This document shows positions 22,789-48,679 of a DNA stretch of 64,000 nt, in pieces. Below the pieces are notes generated by a model. The model saw only the letters and a list, made by a program, of their open reading frames with translations. It was not told where the DNA came from and searched no databases. Made by a program: the position numbers and the translations under genes. The DNA lies in contig OX485805.1 in assembly GCA_950295325.1 (NCBI GenBank), positions 35,017,501 through 35,081,500 of the forward strand, read 5' to 3'. Numbering within the stretch: the stretch's first letter is position 1; each line of letters opens with the position of its first letter. The stretch is from Polytrichum commune. Lineage: Eukaryota > Streptophyta > Polytrichopsida > Polytrichales > Polytrichaceae.

Positions 22789-24178
22789 GACTATAGTCTT
22801 TGCATAAGTATCGTCATTGTGTCTTAATTATCAAAGCCAAGGGCACTTTGATCTTTGCTATAGTCTTTAGATCCACATTAACCAAGTACACATCAAATTA
22901 TAGTCTTTGATATAGTCATTATGCATTATGGATCATAATTCCAACACAACCATAGACTAAAAGCATATATGTTCAATTATTAATCACTTACAAAACAACA
23001 GGGTTAGGATTACCTTTTCCTGGAATAGGAAACATTCAGCCAATGACTGCATTGTCCTTTCGGCTTCTCACCAAGGTAACTGTTCAAGGCTATAGTCTTC
23101 CCACTAGGCCCTTTCATCTCCCAGCATGACTATTGCCTTCTCAATCCATTAAGTTCACTTACACTTAGGATTACAAACACACAAACACTCATTGGGCTAG
23201 TACAGATTCCTTGATCTTATTCAGTCAACTTATTAGCTGATGTCATCACCTCCTTTATTAATTTCATGTTCTTACTCCATTGACATGAAGCTCTCAGATT
23301 TACACTTGATTACTCCCAGGCAATCATCTCTCAGGAGCTCTCTTAATTTTCCCAGACTAGAGTCTTGTCCTAATTGGGTCTACCCCGGTCTCTCAGGGAA
23401 ATTCCCTCATCTATTACAAAGACTATCGCCTTCACTCAAGGTAATTGAGAATAAAATCTCATCATCCATTCCCTCAGGAAGGTAACTTCCCAGACTATTG
23501 CCTTAAGCTATGATGAGAGATAATCTCAGTTATTAATGCAGACCATTGCCTAGCCGTGTTCACTTTCTCTGAATCATTATATAATGATAAACTTAGACTA
23601 TGGCCTGATCATATAATTGAGTTACTCAATACTGTGGATTCAAATGAACTTGCAATCAATCATACACAACACACAAGGCTATAAACTGTAGTCACTGTAG
23701 CAAGGTAGAAGCAATTCCAACAACAGTAACTCCTACACTTTGCAATCCTTGCAAAGTGTTCTGACACACAAACACAGACTATAGCCCGAACACTTACTTA
23801 GAATTAGTCTTCCATCCCAATATCAGACTATAGCCTGAACTCACAATAAATATTCAATAGACACAACAACAGAAACAAAGTAGATCTCTCACAATGTAAT
23901 AATTCAGGATTCACTCCCATGTAAATAATTACTTAATATTGATCAATGATACATCAAAAAGACTATTGTCATGCACAACCAAAGTGCATCAATTTGCAGA
24001 CTATACTTCAAAAGGTCTAAAAACAATGGAGTTCAATCTCTATCCCAGAGATGACTAACTTCTTTTTTACCTCCCCCTTCCTTTATACTTTGTGAGGAGT
24101 CCTCTTCAGCCCTACATCCTTTCATATCAGACTATAGCCTTGGAAGTTATGCTTTTCGGAATCTGAAGACTATAGTCT
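22789..24178. repeat. Cluster of near-palindromic AGACTATAGYCT words
   Basis: About 17 instances of AGACTATNGYCT or near variants on 1.4 kb. Examples: GACTATAGTC at 22789, GCTATAGTCT 22858, GGCTATAGTCTTC 23088, GACTATTGCC 23128, GACTATCGCC 23421, AGACTATTGCC 23492, AGACTATGGCCT 23595, AGACTATAGCCC 23776, AGACTATAGCCT 23825 and 24129, and the perfect 12 bp palindrome AGACTATAGTCT at 24167. Spacing is irregular, 20-250 bp. No coding sequence is present. One more GGCTATAGTCTT occurs near 29511. Function unknown; it may be an internal repeat of a transposon. Confidence 0.7.
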
Positions 24179-25227
24179 GTTCACATGGACAATATCTTAA
24201 GATTTCAGTGCAGATTTTGTCCTTTTTTACACTGAATTCTAATTTGCAAAAAGATAAACTAAAAATTGCTATCACAGGTGGTTTGCATTAATGACAAACA
24301 CAAGGAGATCCTCCGAAATTCCCTCATACACATAAGGGAGATTCAAGCAAATTCCCTTGTAGGAATAGTCATGTAAACGGGATTCAAATTTTCCCTGTTA
24401 GACGTCTACATGGGAATTTGAATTTCCTTGGTACTAGTCAGGGAATGTTACATCACATAGGGAATTTGACTTTGATTGGGAAATTTCCCAATTTCTGTTG
24501 TATGCATGCATGTATGTATGTATGTACATATGTATATCAATTGTTTTAATGCAAGAATTATTTACCGTATATAGGAGTATTAATTTGGAGGTGACGCACA
24601 ACACGTTATTCCTGGCTTTTAACACTAAGTGCACCCCAATATCTTAATGAAGAATGAATTTTATTCGTATTTGGTACGGTTAATTCATAATGATTTTGAT
24701 AGTTGTTATCAGTTACACCACACCAGGGTTGAATAAAAGCATAAAATTCTCACAAATCATGTCCTTTGTAATCGTATCACAAATGCATGAAAGTAATGAA
24801 GCTATTTTGTCATATAAATTTGTGGTAGTTTTTTTTTGCAAGACTGCAAGATGGACGAGAAAACAAAATTCAATTCTATACATCACTCAAAAAATGATTG
24901 GGTAGGTAGTTAGGACTTCAGAAGTAATGTATACCACTATATAGTTGTTGTCAATATACATGGAGGATGAAATGGACGAGAGTGAATATGACCTTTGTGA
25001 TATGACCTTTCAATAATATTTCAAACAAGACGTGGTTCATAACTAATATACAAAAGGTTAGTGGAAAAGAATACCACAAAAATATTATTTGCACTGAAAA
25101 ATGAAACAATGAAACAATACAGAGAAGCTCACTATGTGAGTATCCACTCTATAGGCCTCTCATCCTTATCTTTCTTAATAATCACTATATCATTTGCAAT
25201 CTTCACTATAAAATGCCAGGATAATAA
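24179..25227. other. Gene-free region with GGGAATTT words
   Basis: From about 24310 to 24490 the words GGGAATTT, AAATTCCC and GGGAAATTTCCC recur in both orientations. The rest is AT-rich. A 103-codon + frame at 25061-25372 has one hydrophobic stretch but overlaps the opposite-strand transposase remnant and matches nothing I know. Confidence 0.4.
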
Positions 25228-27403
25228 TTATGTTGATCCTATAGATATGTATAAATTATGCCTTCCTCGTATACTAGATAGCCAAGTAACAAGAACTTGC
25301 CCAACTAATGAGTCTTGCGACTTAATGGAATGCAAATCAATGTCACAATTCTGTGTGCCTTGTGGTTGTTGACCACAACGTTGGCACCTACTAGACTTGG
25401 ACATTGACCTTGTTGTTTGGCATCTAATTAAGTCAAAGTCTACCACTTCGGGAATATCAATATTGTTTGTATCACTTTCAGTTGTGGAATTCTCTTCACC
25501 CGATATTTGTGAATTGGTTTCTATATTCTGCAATAATTCTTTTTCACAAGTTAGAAGCTTTACATCTGTCACTATAACTAGCTTTACACCATGCACACTT
25601 CTGGCCAAAACAACATCATCTACAAGTCGGTAGGGGGGTTGAACAACCAGGTCCCCCCAATTGTAATAAATGTCGTCTTGGAAAAACATCTTCGTACTCA
25701 AATGCTACTAGATAGCCATTTCTGAGGCCTTCCCTTGACATGTCTGAGAAAGACAAGAACTTGTATAAAAAATTTCTTACCAACCGCACATCATTGTCTC
25801 TCCAATTTCCCGGATTTGGTTTCAGCAGACATATGTTGGTTAGGCTATGTTTATTTGGAGCATCATCTTATCCATGTGTTATTTGCTAGAAATATTATCC
25901 TTAAAAAAAACATCAATACTTCCATTACATTGGTGTATGAAATTTTTTGAAATCTTACACTTCCAAGTCCAGTCATGATTTTGATAGTCCTTCTCTGGCT
26001 TGACCACAACAAAATCTCCCGGACGATATGGTTTGCTAGATAGTATAATGTATGAGACATTGAAAATATGGTTGTTAAATATCACATGATTATCATCTGT
26101 AAGATGACCAAAACTTCTCCAAAACCGCTTCAAATAAGTTTCCACGTTTTTCGTCATTTTTTTCATAAGTCCCTCCTTTCGGCCAACACTTATTCCTTTC
26201 AAATAAGCTGCTTATATACACGGGCACGATGTTGGTAAAATTATGAGAATGCTTCACAAATACTTTGTTTTTTTCTGACTATGAGCTTGAAATACTTCAT
26301 TTTCATGCCAACTACAATAATTATGTTCATGCAATTGTTTACCATAGGGGGTCAGTAAGTGGACATGTAGCTCATTTAGAGCCCGTTGTGGTGGATACAA
26401 ATTATCTTGATCTACTTGAATTTGTTTGAAAACTTTTAAAAACCAAACCCGAGCATAAAAGAAAGTATATGTAACTTCGCTTCTCTTTTTATTGGATGAT
26501 ACATTTACATAATTTGACACCTCACGTTTATATCCGTAGCACCAAAATATGTCGTGACAGCCATGACGTAATATATCCTTAAACAAATCTTCAATCCCTG
26601 AAAACCAAGAGACAATACCATCCATGCTTATATTAGATGTCTAATTGTATTTGATGTATTACATGCCCCCATAATTTGAAAATTTTAATCGTAAAACCAG
26701 AAAAACAAACATGCATTCGTTTAGTGACTGCATATCAGGATAGTCAAAATAACCGCAATGGGAAAACGAGTACATTTTTTTTTAACAATGTTCTTTGCTA
26801 GTGATATGAGCAACATTTATGCAAATAAAACATAACATATTTCATCATTTCATTTAGACACTTACTGGAAACATGTTCCAGGGGAGACGAGTTAGAACCC
26901 AACGCTTCCTCCATCTTGATCCTCCATGTAGCTAATAATTCACGTGCTATGAATATACTATCTTGTGTCCACCCGTAAGTACGAGAATGAGAATAAAATA
27001 ACCTTTCTACTTCAAGAAGAATCATCCCAATAACCCCTATGAAATGGCTTTCATTCAATCCAGCACTATCTAAAACATGAGGTAAACACCATCTTATAAA
27101 AATGGTATATTCTTCAGCTTTCCAGTAGCCCAATCGGGAGTTTGGATTATGAGGCCATCTACTTCCTAAATCTCCAGGTCTAAGTTTTGTAATCATTTCC
27201 AAAGCCTCTTCGAGAATATATTTGTTTGATTCAAATACTTTGAGGACAAGGATTTCCACAAACTTTTTGAATACACACAATGCCAATATATGCATGGTGT
27301 CAAAAACAAGATCCTTGGGAAGATCAAAACGGTACAAATGGTATAATTTCCATAAAGGGGACCCACCTAAAATTGGACTAGGACTTGTAATTTCTTGCAT
27401 TAA
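25228..27403 (-). pseudogene. CACTA (EnSpm)-like transposase remnant
   Basis: Minus-strand blocks in transcription order: about 26862-27403, 26254-26630, 25879-26202 and 25228-25701. The first has YRFDLPKDLVFDTMHILALC and GYWKAEEYTIFIRWCLPHVL, the style of CACTA-type transposases (MxxDxMH, then a Trp-rich helix). It ends at a donor (TTTCCA|GTAAGTG). The second has HDIFWCYGYKREVSNYV and SSNKKRSEVTYTFFYAR, like the conserved domain following the catalytic region. The third and fourth (PGDFVVVKPEKDYQNHDW; WGDLVVQPPYRLVDDVVLAR) look like the C-terminal part. Stops and frame changes between blocks may be introns or decay. Expected terminal CACTA repeats were not found, so I call it a remnant. Confidence 0.6.
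26690..26780 (-). repeat. CACTA-type subterminal fragment
   Basis: Shares CGTTTAGYGACTGCA, ATCAGGATAGTCAAAA/ATCAAGCTGGTCAAAA and AACCGCA in order with 33960-34060. It lies between the first two blocks of the transposase remnant, in the presumed intron. Confidence 0.5.
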
Positions 27404-27534
27404 ATTTCGTGATATAAGGGAGAGAAATGTGACAATAAGGAGTGAGATTTGAACTACGAACATCCATTCCCTAGGGTTTTGGAATATTAGAGAGTGTGTG
27501 ACATTATGGAGGTTGATATTACGGAATTAGGGTG
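27404..27534 (-). mobile_element. Family 3 MITE end next to the CACTA remnant
   Basis: The outer end, read on the minus strand, is CACCCTAATTCCGTAATATC, followed by AACCTCCATAATGTCAC and CCAAAACCCTAGGGAATGGA. The last word matches the 34.1 and 34.9 kb copies. Only one end is present, joined directly to the transposase remnant; its N-terminal codons are read through this MITE sequence. Confidence 0.6.
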
Positions 27535-29762
27535 CATTTATAACAGAAGCCAACCCTTGCCATTTGGTTTTCATTATCTCAACATAAACACTTCTCCAAA
27601 TCAAATGTGAAAAGGTGGGGGACTACAATTGCAAAAGGTGGGCTTAGCGGAAAGGTCCAAGTCCCTGGCTCCTTCCGAAAGGAGGGCATGCAAGGAAGAA
27701 AAGGTTATTTGTTTTTGGTGGGCAACCTCTTTGGGGGAGTGGATGTAGAGTGGGTCAGAGAGCAAGCTCTAGGGGCAATCAAGCGGGAATAGAGTTCCCA
27801 CTTTAAATAACATAGAAATCCCTTGACTCCTACTGAAATATGGGCCATCCAAGGAGGGGTGTGGAATCCGGGCTCCGGATCTAGATGTAGGGTCAAGTTT
27901 GATTGACTTTTTTGAGTTTGGGCAACCCATTTGTAGTTAGGGTTTTGCTATCACTTGAAACTAACCCAAGGGAAACAAACCAGGGCACTAGGTCTTAGAG
28001 AAGACTGAGCTAGTGTCTACAAGGATTACTGTCACGTTGGGTTAAGGTGTCTAATAGCAATTTATGTCTTTTACGCCTTCATTCCTTCTTAATTAGATTT
28101 AGTTCATGCTCTTATGGTTCATTGGTGCCTTATTTGTTGTGTGTGATTCAATCTTGTGTGTGTGGACTCCTATCACTCTAATTCCATCCTTTATGTCAGT
28201 TGTGAAGCTCATGCACTTGGAAAATAGTCAATGGCTCGTAGTTAGGACAAAGTTTATGTGATGTCTATTGAGTAACTACATAGTCTAGAATTGCCATGAA
28301 TTATACTTGCAATAATCTCAAACCTATGATTTTTTATTTAACTTACAACCATCATGCAATTCTTCATAATCGTAGTCACCACCTTCATCTTCAAGAAGTT
28401 CTTGCAACTCATCTCAAGAATAACCCACATTGATCAAAAATTTGGCCCACAATTGTGTTTCAACTAGTGTGTTGCACATAACTTGGACTATGTTAGTGAC
28501 ATTCAATATGACTCATTTTTTTGTTTTTCTCCCTTCAAACCTTGTGAATATTTCTAATTTGTGTCATTTTGTATATTTCTTGAGTTTTTTGAGCATGTTC
28601 ATTTTTCTTAGCTTTAGTAGCGCAACATGCATGTGAATGATGTTCATTGCTCATTTCCATCATAACAATCTCATTAAAACAATGTGCCAATGTACAAGCC
28701 TATGCATTGTAAACAAATTTCACACATGCATGTTAATTAAGAGAGTTGTTTATTTAAAGCAATCCAAGCCATCCTCAAACATTGATACACTGTAGTAAAC
28801 ATGACTTCAACTATTTTGTTAATATGATGTAACATAAGAAAGTCCGTAGTTAAGGTTTTGCTATCATTCCAAACTAAACCAAGGAAAACAACCCATGGTG
28901 CAAGATCTCAAGGAAAAGTGAGCTAGTGTCTATAAGGATTAATGTCACGTTAAATTGAGGTTTCTAATGAAATCTATGTCTTTTAATTCTTCATTCCTTC
29001 TTCATTGGGTTTATTTCACATTCTTATGATTCTTTGGTGTTATCAATTTAGCGCAGGCTATAATTAATTTCTCTATCAAAATGTACTTCTTCCAACCTTG
29101 GTTCCTAATGTGACACTTCGACTCTTCACTCCACCATGTTCATTTCACAAATTGGGGGTATGGCTTATCATTGTTTCCTCAAGCGGCGTCTCTCGCCTTT
29201 ATGTATTCCAATCATTGGATTCTCTTTATCTATTATCTTTGCACTTTGAATCTCTTTACTCATTGTACTCATAAGCAAGCCCGAACATACATCTAATGAA
29301 ATACTCATGCATTCACATTGTCATTCCACACCAACACTTCACCACAATTACACATTGTGTTTAACATCAACCCTTCTTGCCGTAACTTCTCAATTATGAT
29401 TCTATGTATTTGTGTTCATCCCCTATAATAGGCGACAATGATAACTACTCTAATTTCTATCTTTTATGTCTATCTATCTCTAACTCTATTGCCGATAGCA
29501 TGTCTTTATGGCTATAGTCTTAGCAAACTTAATAAGAAGTATTGTCGTCTTCAGACGATAGTTTTCTTATCCCCTTGGAGCTTCAAGTAGTACCTCTGAA
29601 TCGTAGTGCATCAAGACAAATATAGTCAAGACCACCACTAATTTAAGCGAGCCATGGGATCTGTATCTGTACCATGCTCCATGCCAATTGGCAGGGTGAA
29701 ACAAGTTAATAATAATACCCTGTTTACAGGATCTTGTGCAAGCCTGAAAGAACAGAAGCCGC
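27535..29762. repeat. Gene-free region with a pair of direct repeats of about 200 bp
   Basis: Copies near 27934-28140 and 28848-29044, about 914 bp apart, share GTAGTTARGGTTTTGCTATCA, GTGAGCTAGTGTCTA/CTGAGCTAGTGTCTA, AAGGATTA, GTCACGTT, TATGTCTTTTA and TTCATTCCTTCTT in the same order. They could be decayed direct terminal repeats, but no TG..CA ends or primer site were confirmed. No gene was recognised in the rest. Confidence 0.5.
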
Positions 29763-30200
29763 CTACCCCGAAGATACCTTCCGCCTCAACCGTTTTTGCG
29801 CAGCTGGGGCTTCGCGGTCACGCTTAACATCATGGCGTGTGAGCCTGTCTTCCGACTTTGCTACTGCATCCCCGTACTCCTTGAGGACTTCTACACTCAA
29901 GTTGCATTCGGGCTCCCATGAATTATGCTCAAGTGCATATCCGAGCCATTTAATAAGATAGAATTTCTTGGGGCGAGAATGAGACCCTCTATCTTCGTGT
30001 GAAAGCACTCGTTCTACTTCATAAGATGCATCTTCCTCAAAGACTGGCGGAGGGGGAGGCTGTACCCTGCCATCGGCCACATAAGGCCTAAGAAGTGACA
30101 CATGAAAGACATCGTGGATCTTAAATGTATCTGGCAGTTGCACGCGGTATGCTACAACCCCTATCCTTTGAACTATCCGAAATGGGCCAATCCACCTTGG
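29763..30200 (-). pseudogene. Chromovirus (Ty3/gypsy) polyprotein tail with chromodomain
   Basis: Minus-strand frame covering the end of an LTR-retrotransposon integrase region. WIGPFRIVQRIG, then LPDTFKIHDVFHVSLLRPY (the conserved tether upstream of the chromodomain), then YEVERVLSHED, YLIKWLGY and HNSWEPECNL, the three conserved chromodomain strands and helix. It ends at a natural-looking stop after a basic tail. No gag, protease, reverse transcriptase or LTRs are visible on either side, so this is an isolated fragment. Confidence 0.85.
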
Positions 30201-30494
30201 TAAAAACTAGTTTAACCTCTGAAACCACCTTTTCAAGACTATAGCGTCTCACCAACTCATTTGAGAATGTTTTTTATCTACTAGTTCATCAACTTTATCA
30301 TCTATGAAGTATTTTCCTACAAACTACAAGTCTATGGCCAAAAAAATTGTACTACAAGGTCATTGATGAAAATTTCTCAATGGCTACTAATCAATAACGT
30401 CAACCTTTGTTACATCGTGGACCGCAACTTTGCAGCTTTAATCACACCAACATTTAGCAAACTTGTGTGTGTATTTTGGTACATTAATTAAGGA
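30201..30494. other. Spacer downstream of the receptor kinase
   Basis: AT-rich, about 290 bp between the chromovirus fragment and the stop codon of the receptor kinase. Probably includes that gene's 3'UTR. Confidence 0.4.
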
Positions 30495-44431
<13,937 letters not shown>

Positions 44432-45507
44432 TCTGACTTTTGGGTCTAGAATTCTTTAGGATTCTCTCCACCCGAAAGATAGAAATATAGATAGATAGCT
44501 AGATACGCAGGTGTCACGAACAAGCGAGCTTAAATGAAAGTCTTATCACTGATCTGCGTGCTCCCGTGACCTTGTAATGGCGAGTTCTTACTTGACTATA
44601 TATTAATACAGAATCGACTGAAGATTGATCATAGGTTCAACGTCGGCGACAACATGTTGAGTGTCCAAACTAAATTTACTTGAGCTTGCATTCCAACAAA
44701 TAAACTATTCGGACTCTCTACAACACCCAACGATGATGAAGACAAGTATGAACTCGGGCTAGGGTCATCAACTGCGTAAGCAAATAAAAGCGTTTCTAAA
44801 ACATTCACACCAATCTCTAGTGGGCATCATCACCTCGACCTTAATCCCCCCTAGCCTCTCTTCTTACAAAGACTTACCGGATCTGCTATATACAAAACTA
44901 CCTACAACGACCTGGCTAATATATACTATAAGCTGCCTATGAACTCAAACAGCGGATTTTAAGTTTACATTCCTGTCTCGGGGTTCTAGAGCTCGAAGAA
45001 GGTGGTAGGAAACCACGACGGATGTGTATAGGAGTCGCCCATGTCGCTTCATACACAAGTTTTTTTTGGGGGGGGGGGACCAGGTTTTGACCTCGGTTGA
45101 CTCTCGAGTCTCCGGAGTCTGAGTCTCCTTCCTTTTGTTGGGATTCATGTCGGGGTTCTTGTATAAAAGTATGGTACGTACCTTTCTACGGAACACCTAC
45201 CATGTTTGGCGTTACATGAGATTTCTTCCTCAAAGTTGCAGAAATACTTAGACCGTAAGAAGAGTACTGTAACTTATATATAAATCATGAGGTCGTGTGT
45301 GGCCAGCTCTCCCGACTGACAAAATCAGTACTTTGTGGGCTGTGGCAGTCCCAAAGCCCTCTTTACACAATGTCCGGGGAGATTTCTGGGCATGATCCGG
45401 TCAAAATCATTGTGTTTCCCGAGTCAGTCCAGTTACATGTTGTGGTCTTTCGGTCGTTCTTTACGAATTTGAGGTGTATTCTGTAGGTTCCTGTAGAATG
45501 ATGGATA
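44432..45507. other. Upstream region of the receptor kinase
   Basis: Should contain the promoter of the minus-strand kinase. It includes a T8G11 homopolymer run around 45060-45078 and, at 45424-45505, a copy of the sequence that flanks the family 3 MITE at 20.7 kb. No gene recognised. Confidence 0.45.
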
Positions 45508-46055
45508 CAGTAATCTCCCGCTTAAGTACGCACCGTTTAAGTTCACATCCCAGTTAAGTGCGCAAATTTTTTGGAAAAAAACCAGGGTTCGTATTTTATT
45601 GTTTGAACATGTCATGCAAAATCATTTTCCGTGAATGCATGAATTTTGTACACTTGACATTTCAATTGTAAACAAAACGTTGTTAACAAACGCCTCAAAC
45701 GGCATAAATGTAAGTTTGTTAACGTGTTATTGAAACGTCTCAAACGGCCGTTGCAATTCATCATACATTTGTTTAGCTTCCGTTTGAACACCGGAGCAAA
45801 GCAATTGGTCGTCGATGTTGAGGATAGTGTTGTGTAGACTTCAAAGCCTTTGAAGTCGGTGGCACTTTCAGATTCAACAAATGTCTCGATAAGCTGGATT
45901 TCGGTCAAGCGGGTTGCCTCAGGTTTCATCCGCTTCCCATTGCGGTTCATCGAATCAAAGGGTGTAGAAAGCGATATGAGTAAAGTACGCACCTACCAAC
46001 TAAGTGCGCACCAACAACTCCGGTTCAAAGTGTGTACTTAAGCGGGAGATTACTG
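45508..46055. mobile_element. Pogo/Tigger-type non-autonomous element
   Basis: 548 bp with ends CAGTAATCTCCCGCTTAAGT and, reversed, CAGTAATCTCCCGCTTAAGT: 20 identical bases. AAGTACGCAC and AAGTGCGCA words recur at least four times near both ends, like transposase-binding subrepeats. TA precedes the left end; the right flank is TT, so the duplication is imperfect. CAGT ends fit pogo/Tigger. A 126-codon minus frame (45612-45992) is not recognisable as transposase. Confidence 0.75.
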
Positions 46056-46179
46056 TTATTGTCTTGAAGTCTTGAACTTCAACCGGTTATTTCTCAAACT
46101 CAACCCAATTCATATGTAACTAGCGGTCGGTTCTCCACATTCATTGATTTGAGATAAGGTAGATGTGCTTAATACGGTT

Positions 46180-46350
46180 ACTAATCCTTAATCGGATTAT
46201 GTTTTGTTGATGAATAAGATATTCATATGAGCTCCAAAAATTCTGAGGAAAATAGCAACGTCCTTGATTTGGATTTGTTCATCATCTTGTACTAGTCACG
46301 TGTTTCATATCCTAGGAGAAGTGGAATAGTTGGGAAAAGAATTATTAATA
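46180..46350 (+). repeat. Dispersed repeat family 2, partial copy
   Basis: ATAAGATATTCATATGAGCT, CTCCTTGATTTGGATTTG-like sequence and GTCACGTGTTTCATATC match the 5.3 kb and 60.5 kb copies in order. Confidence 0.55.
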
Positions 46351-46566
46351 ATAAGAATTATTATGATCGGAGACCCATCTATCTTAAGTGGGCTAAAATG
46401 TTTAGCACTCCCAAAGTAAGTGGTGAGTGCTTGATGAGTACAGAGATGATAAGCAAATCCAAATTCAGGCCGTATCCATTTTCCTTGTAATATATAATGT
46501 GGAGCTCATAGGAATGTCTTGTTCACTTTTAATGTCAAGATTCTTTTTCTTTGAATAGTCACATAA

Positions 46567-47083
46567 GGGCATCTGTAGTGGATCTAGGTAAAGCTCACTG
46601 CAAACCAAAACCTATCTTTTGACTGACCTAAAATTAGAAACTGAAATTACCATCATTAGAAGCACACCTAAATAAACGTGAGATATTTCTCAAGAAAAAA
46701 GAATTGTAAAAATTTGACGTAGGTGAAATCCCTCATTGAAAACACCACATTTTCAAAATTTAGAGGGAGTACACCAAATCTTGCTTAAAAATGGAAAGAT
46801 CCTCCCACACTCCCTCCAAATTTTTGACATTTAGAGGGAGTGTGGGAGGATCTTTCCATTTTTAAGCAAGATTTGGTGCACTCCCTCTAAATTTTGAAAA
46901 TGTGGTGTTTTCAATGAGGGATTTCACCTACGTCAAATTTTTACAATTCTTTTTTCTTGAGAAATATCTCACGTTTATTTAGGTGTGCTTCTAATGATGG
47001 TAATTTCAGTTTCTAATTTTAGGTCAGTCAAAAGATAGGTTTTGGTTTGCAGTGAGCTTTACCTAGATCCACTACAGATGCCC
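46567..47083. mobile_element. Near-perfect foldback Harbinger-type MITE, 517 bp
   Basis: Two arms of about 255 bp are reverse complements with only about one difference outside the centre (TACACC against TGCACC), the centre being near 46825. Ends GGGCATCTGTAGTGGATCTA and its complement are flanked by TAA (46564-46566, 47084-47086), the PIF/Harbinger/Tourist target. No coding. The near-identity of the arms suggests very recent insertion or ongoing arm correction. Confidence 0.9.
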
Positions 47084-47086
47084 TAA

Positions 47087-48675
47087 GTCATCCCAAATTT
47101 GTTGGACTATTGAACCTTTAATAGGTAGCAAAATTTGAGCTTGTAGATCAATTACTTTGAAACCATGTCTTTCTAGTGTCTGTTTCTTAGATGTAAACCT
47201 AACTACCCACCATTCAAATATAGGTATCCGATTAAGATAGGGAACCAAATGAGGCCTCACTTTAAGTAGACTTGGTGTGAATTCAAGTGGGCTACTAAAC
47301 TGCTATTTTGGGGAGATTGGGTGTTGCAATCTCTAAAGTTGTCATTAAAAGCTCAAACTATTCACAGTTGTACCAATTTTCCAAACTTTGAATATTAATT
47401 TTGAGTGGGTGTAAAATGGTCATGCATAAAGTGTGATTATCTACGAAGGGGGGCATTTAATTATCCTTACTTTTAAAGTTTCAATTTGCCATTGCATGGT
47501 CTACGTGACACTTTGTATAGGAGGGAGTGAATTATTGCATACAGCCTCATCCATCTAACATAAAAAAATTTGACTTCTTATAGATTATCAATTCATCTCA
47601 AATGACTTGGACTAATATAATTGGGGATCTTTAAGATGGATTCTGGTGTCAATTAGACTTGAAATAGTAGCATTTGGAATGCATATTATTTTAGGACTTT
47701 AATGATGGATAAATGGGAGCTACGCTTGTATGCAATAATTCCCATTTGCACAAGCCAATGTATAATAACTCACCTTAACAAGTATTAAAATCAATTTTCA
47801 ATTGGTCAATATGATCCATAAACTATATATAACATAACCTATAATATCACCCTAACATTACCCACCTAAGACTCTTTATAGTGAGCATGACCCTTGATGC
47901 TCTTGCCACCCCGCACTGCTGCATAGCTCGCCTGCACGCCCGTCGCATTTGTGTTAAGGGAGGAAAAGGTAGGTTGGCACTAAGGACAGCTAGCTCAGAC
48001 ATCGCATCAAACAATTATTAGTAAGTAAATCTAAGGTGAGGTATACATGACAACTAGAGGCAAGGAGTTTAGGATTTTTTAAAGTAGCATTTTGAAGACA
48101 CTTAAGGTATTTGGCAAGAGAATAGAAGTAGTAGAAGGAGCACCATTAGTGTAGAGTAAGAGAGGCAAACCACAAACCACACTAGAGAAGGAGGAGGACA
48201 TTTTAGCACTAATCCATAGGTTATGGATAGAGTCCTTGTAATATATCCCCTTGGAGAGTGTAACACGCTAGTAGTGTGAACAAGGCTATTATGGAGCCAT
48301 AGTACCACTAGTAGTGTGAGCAAGGCTATCAAGGAGCCTTAGTGTAACATGGGCCATTATTGGTACATGTTGACTAGAACTAAGATAACGGTAGTCTAGA
48401 AAGATTTTAAAGTAAAAGCATAGAGTAGAGTTCATTATAGTTGCTAATAATGAACATGCTTTTATTTTGGTTAAATTTAACACAATCGGGGATGGTGGGG
48501 ACTCGGGAGGTATATAAAGGGCTCTTGTGCAAGAGTAAGGGTTCGTTTATCTTATCTCGTAGTTGGGTGGTTCGTGCCATAAGACACTTAAAGAGTTCTC
48601 AATAGTTTAAGCTAGGCTAGCTTGTTATAATAATTCTTAGTAGTTTGCTAGTAGTGTGAACATGGAGGTTTCTGG
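47087..48675. other. Gene-free region with a short tandem motif
   Basis: AT-rich. CTAGTAGTGTGARCAAGGCTAT occurs in two tandem copies near 48268-48335 and CTAGTAGTGTGAACATGG again at about 48649. No gene recognised. Confidence 0.45.
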
Positions 48676-48679
48676 TTAA

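Noticed and set aside
25061..25372. 103-codon + frame with a hydrophobic stretch and Cys-rich end
   Set aside because: Overlaps the opposite-strand transposase remnant; no homologue known to me and no convincing gene structure around it.
29763..30200. Chromodomain protein as a host gene
   Set aside because: The segment before the chromodomain (HDVFHVSLLRPY) is typical of Ty3/gypsy integrase, so it is a retrotransposon fragment, not a host chromodomain gene.
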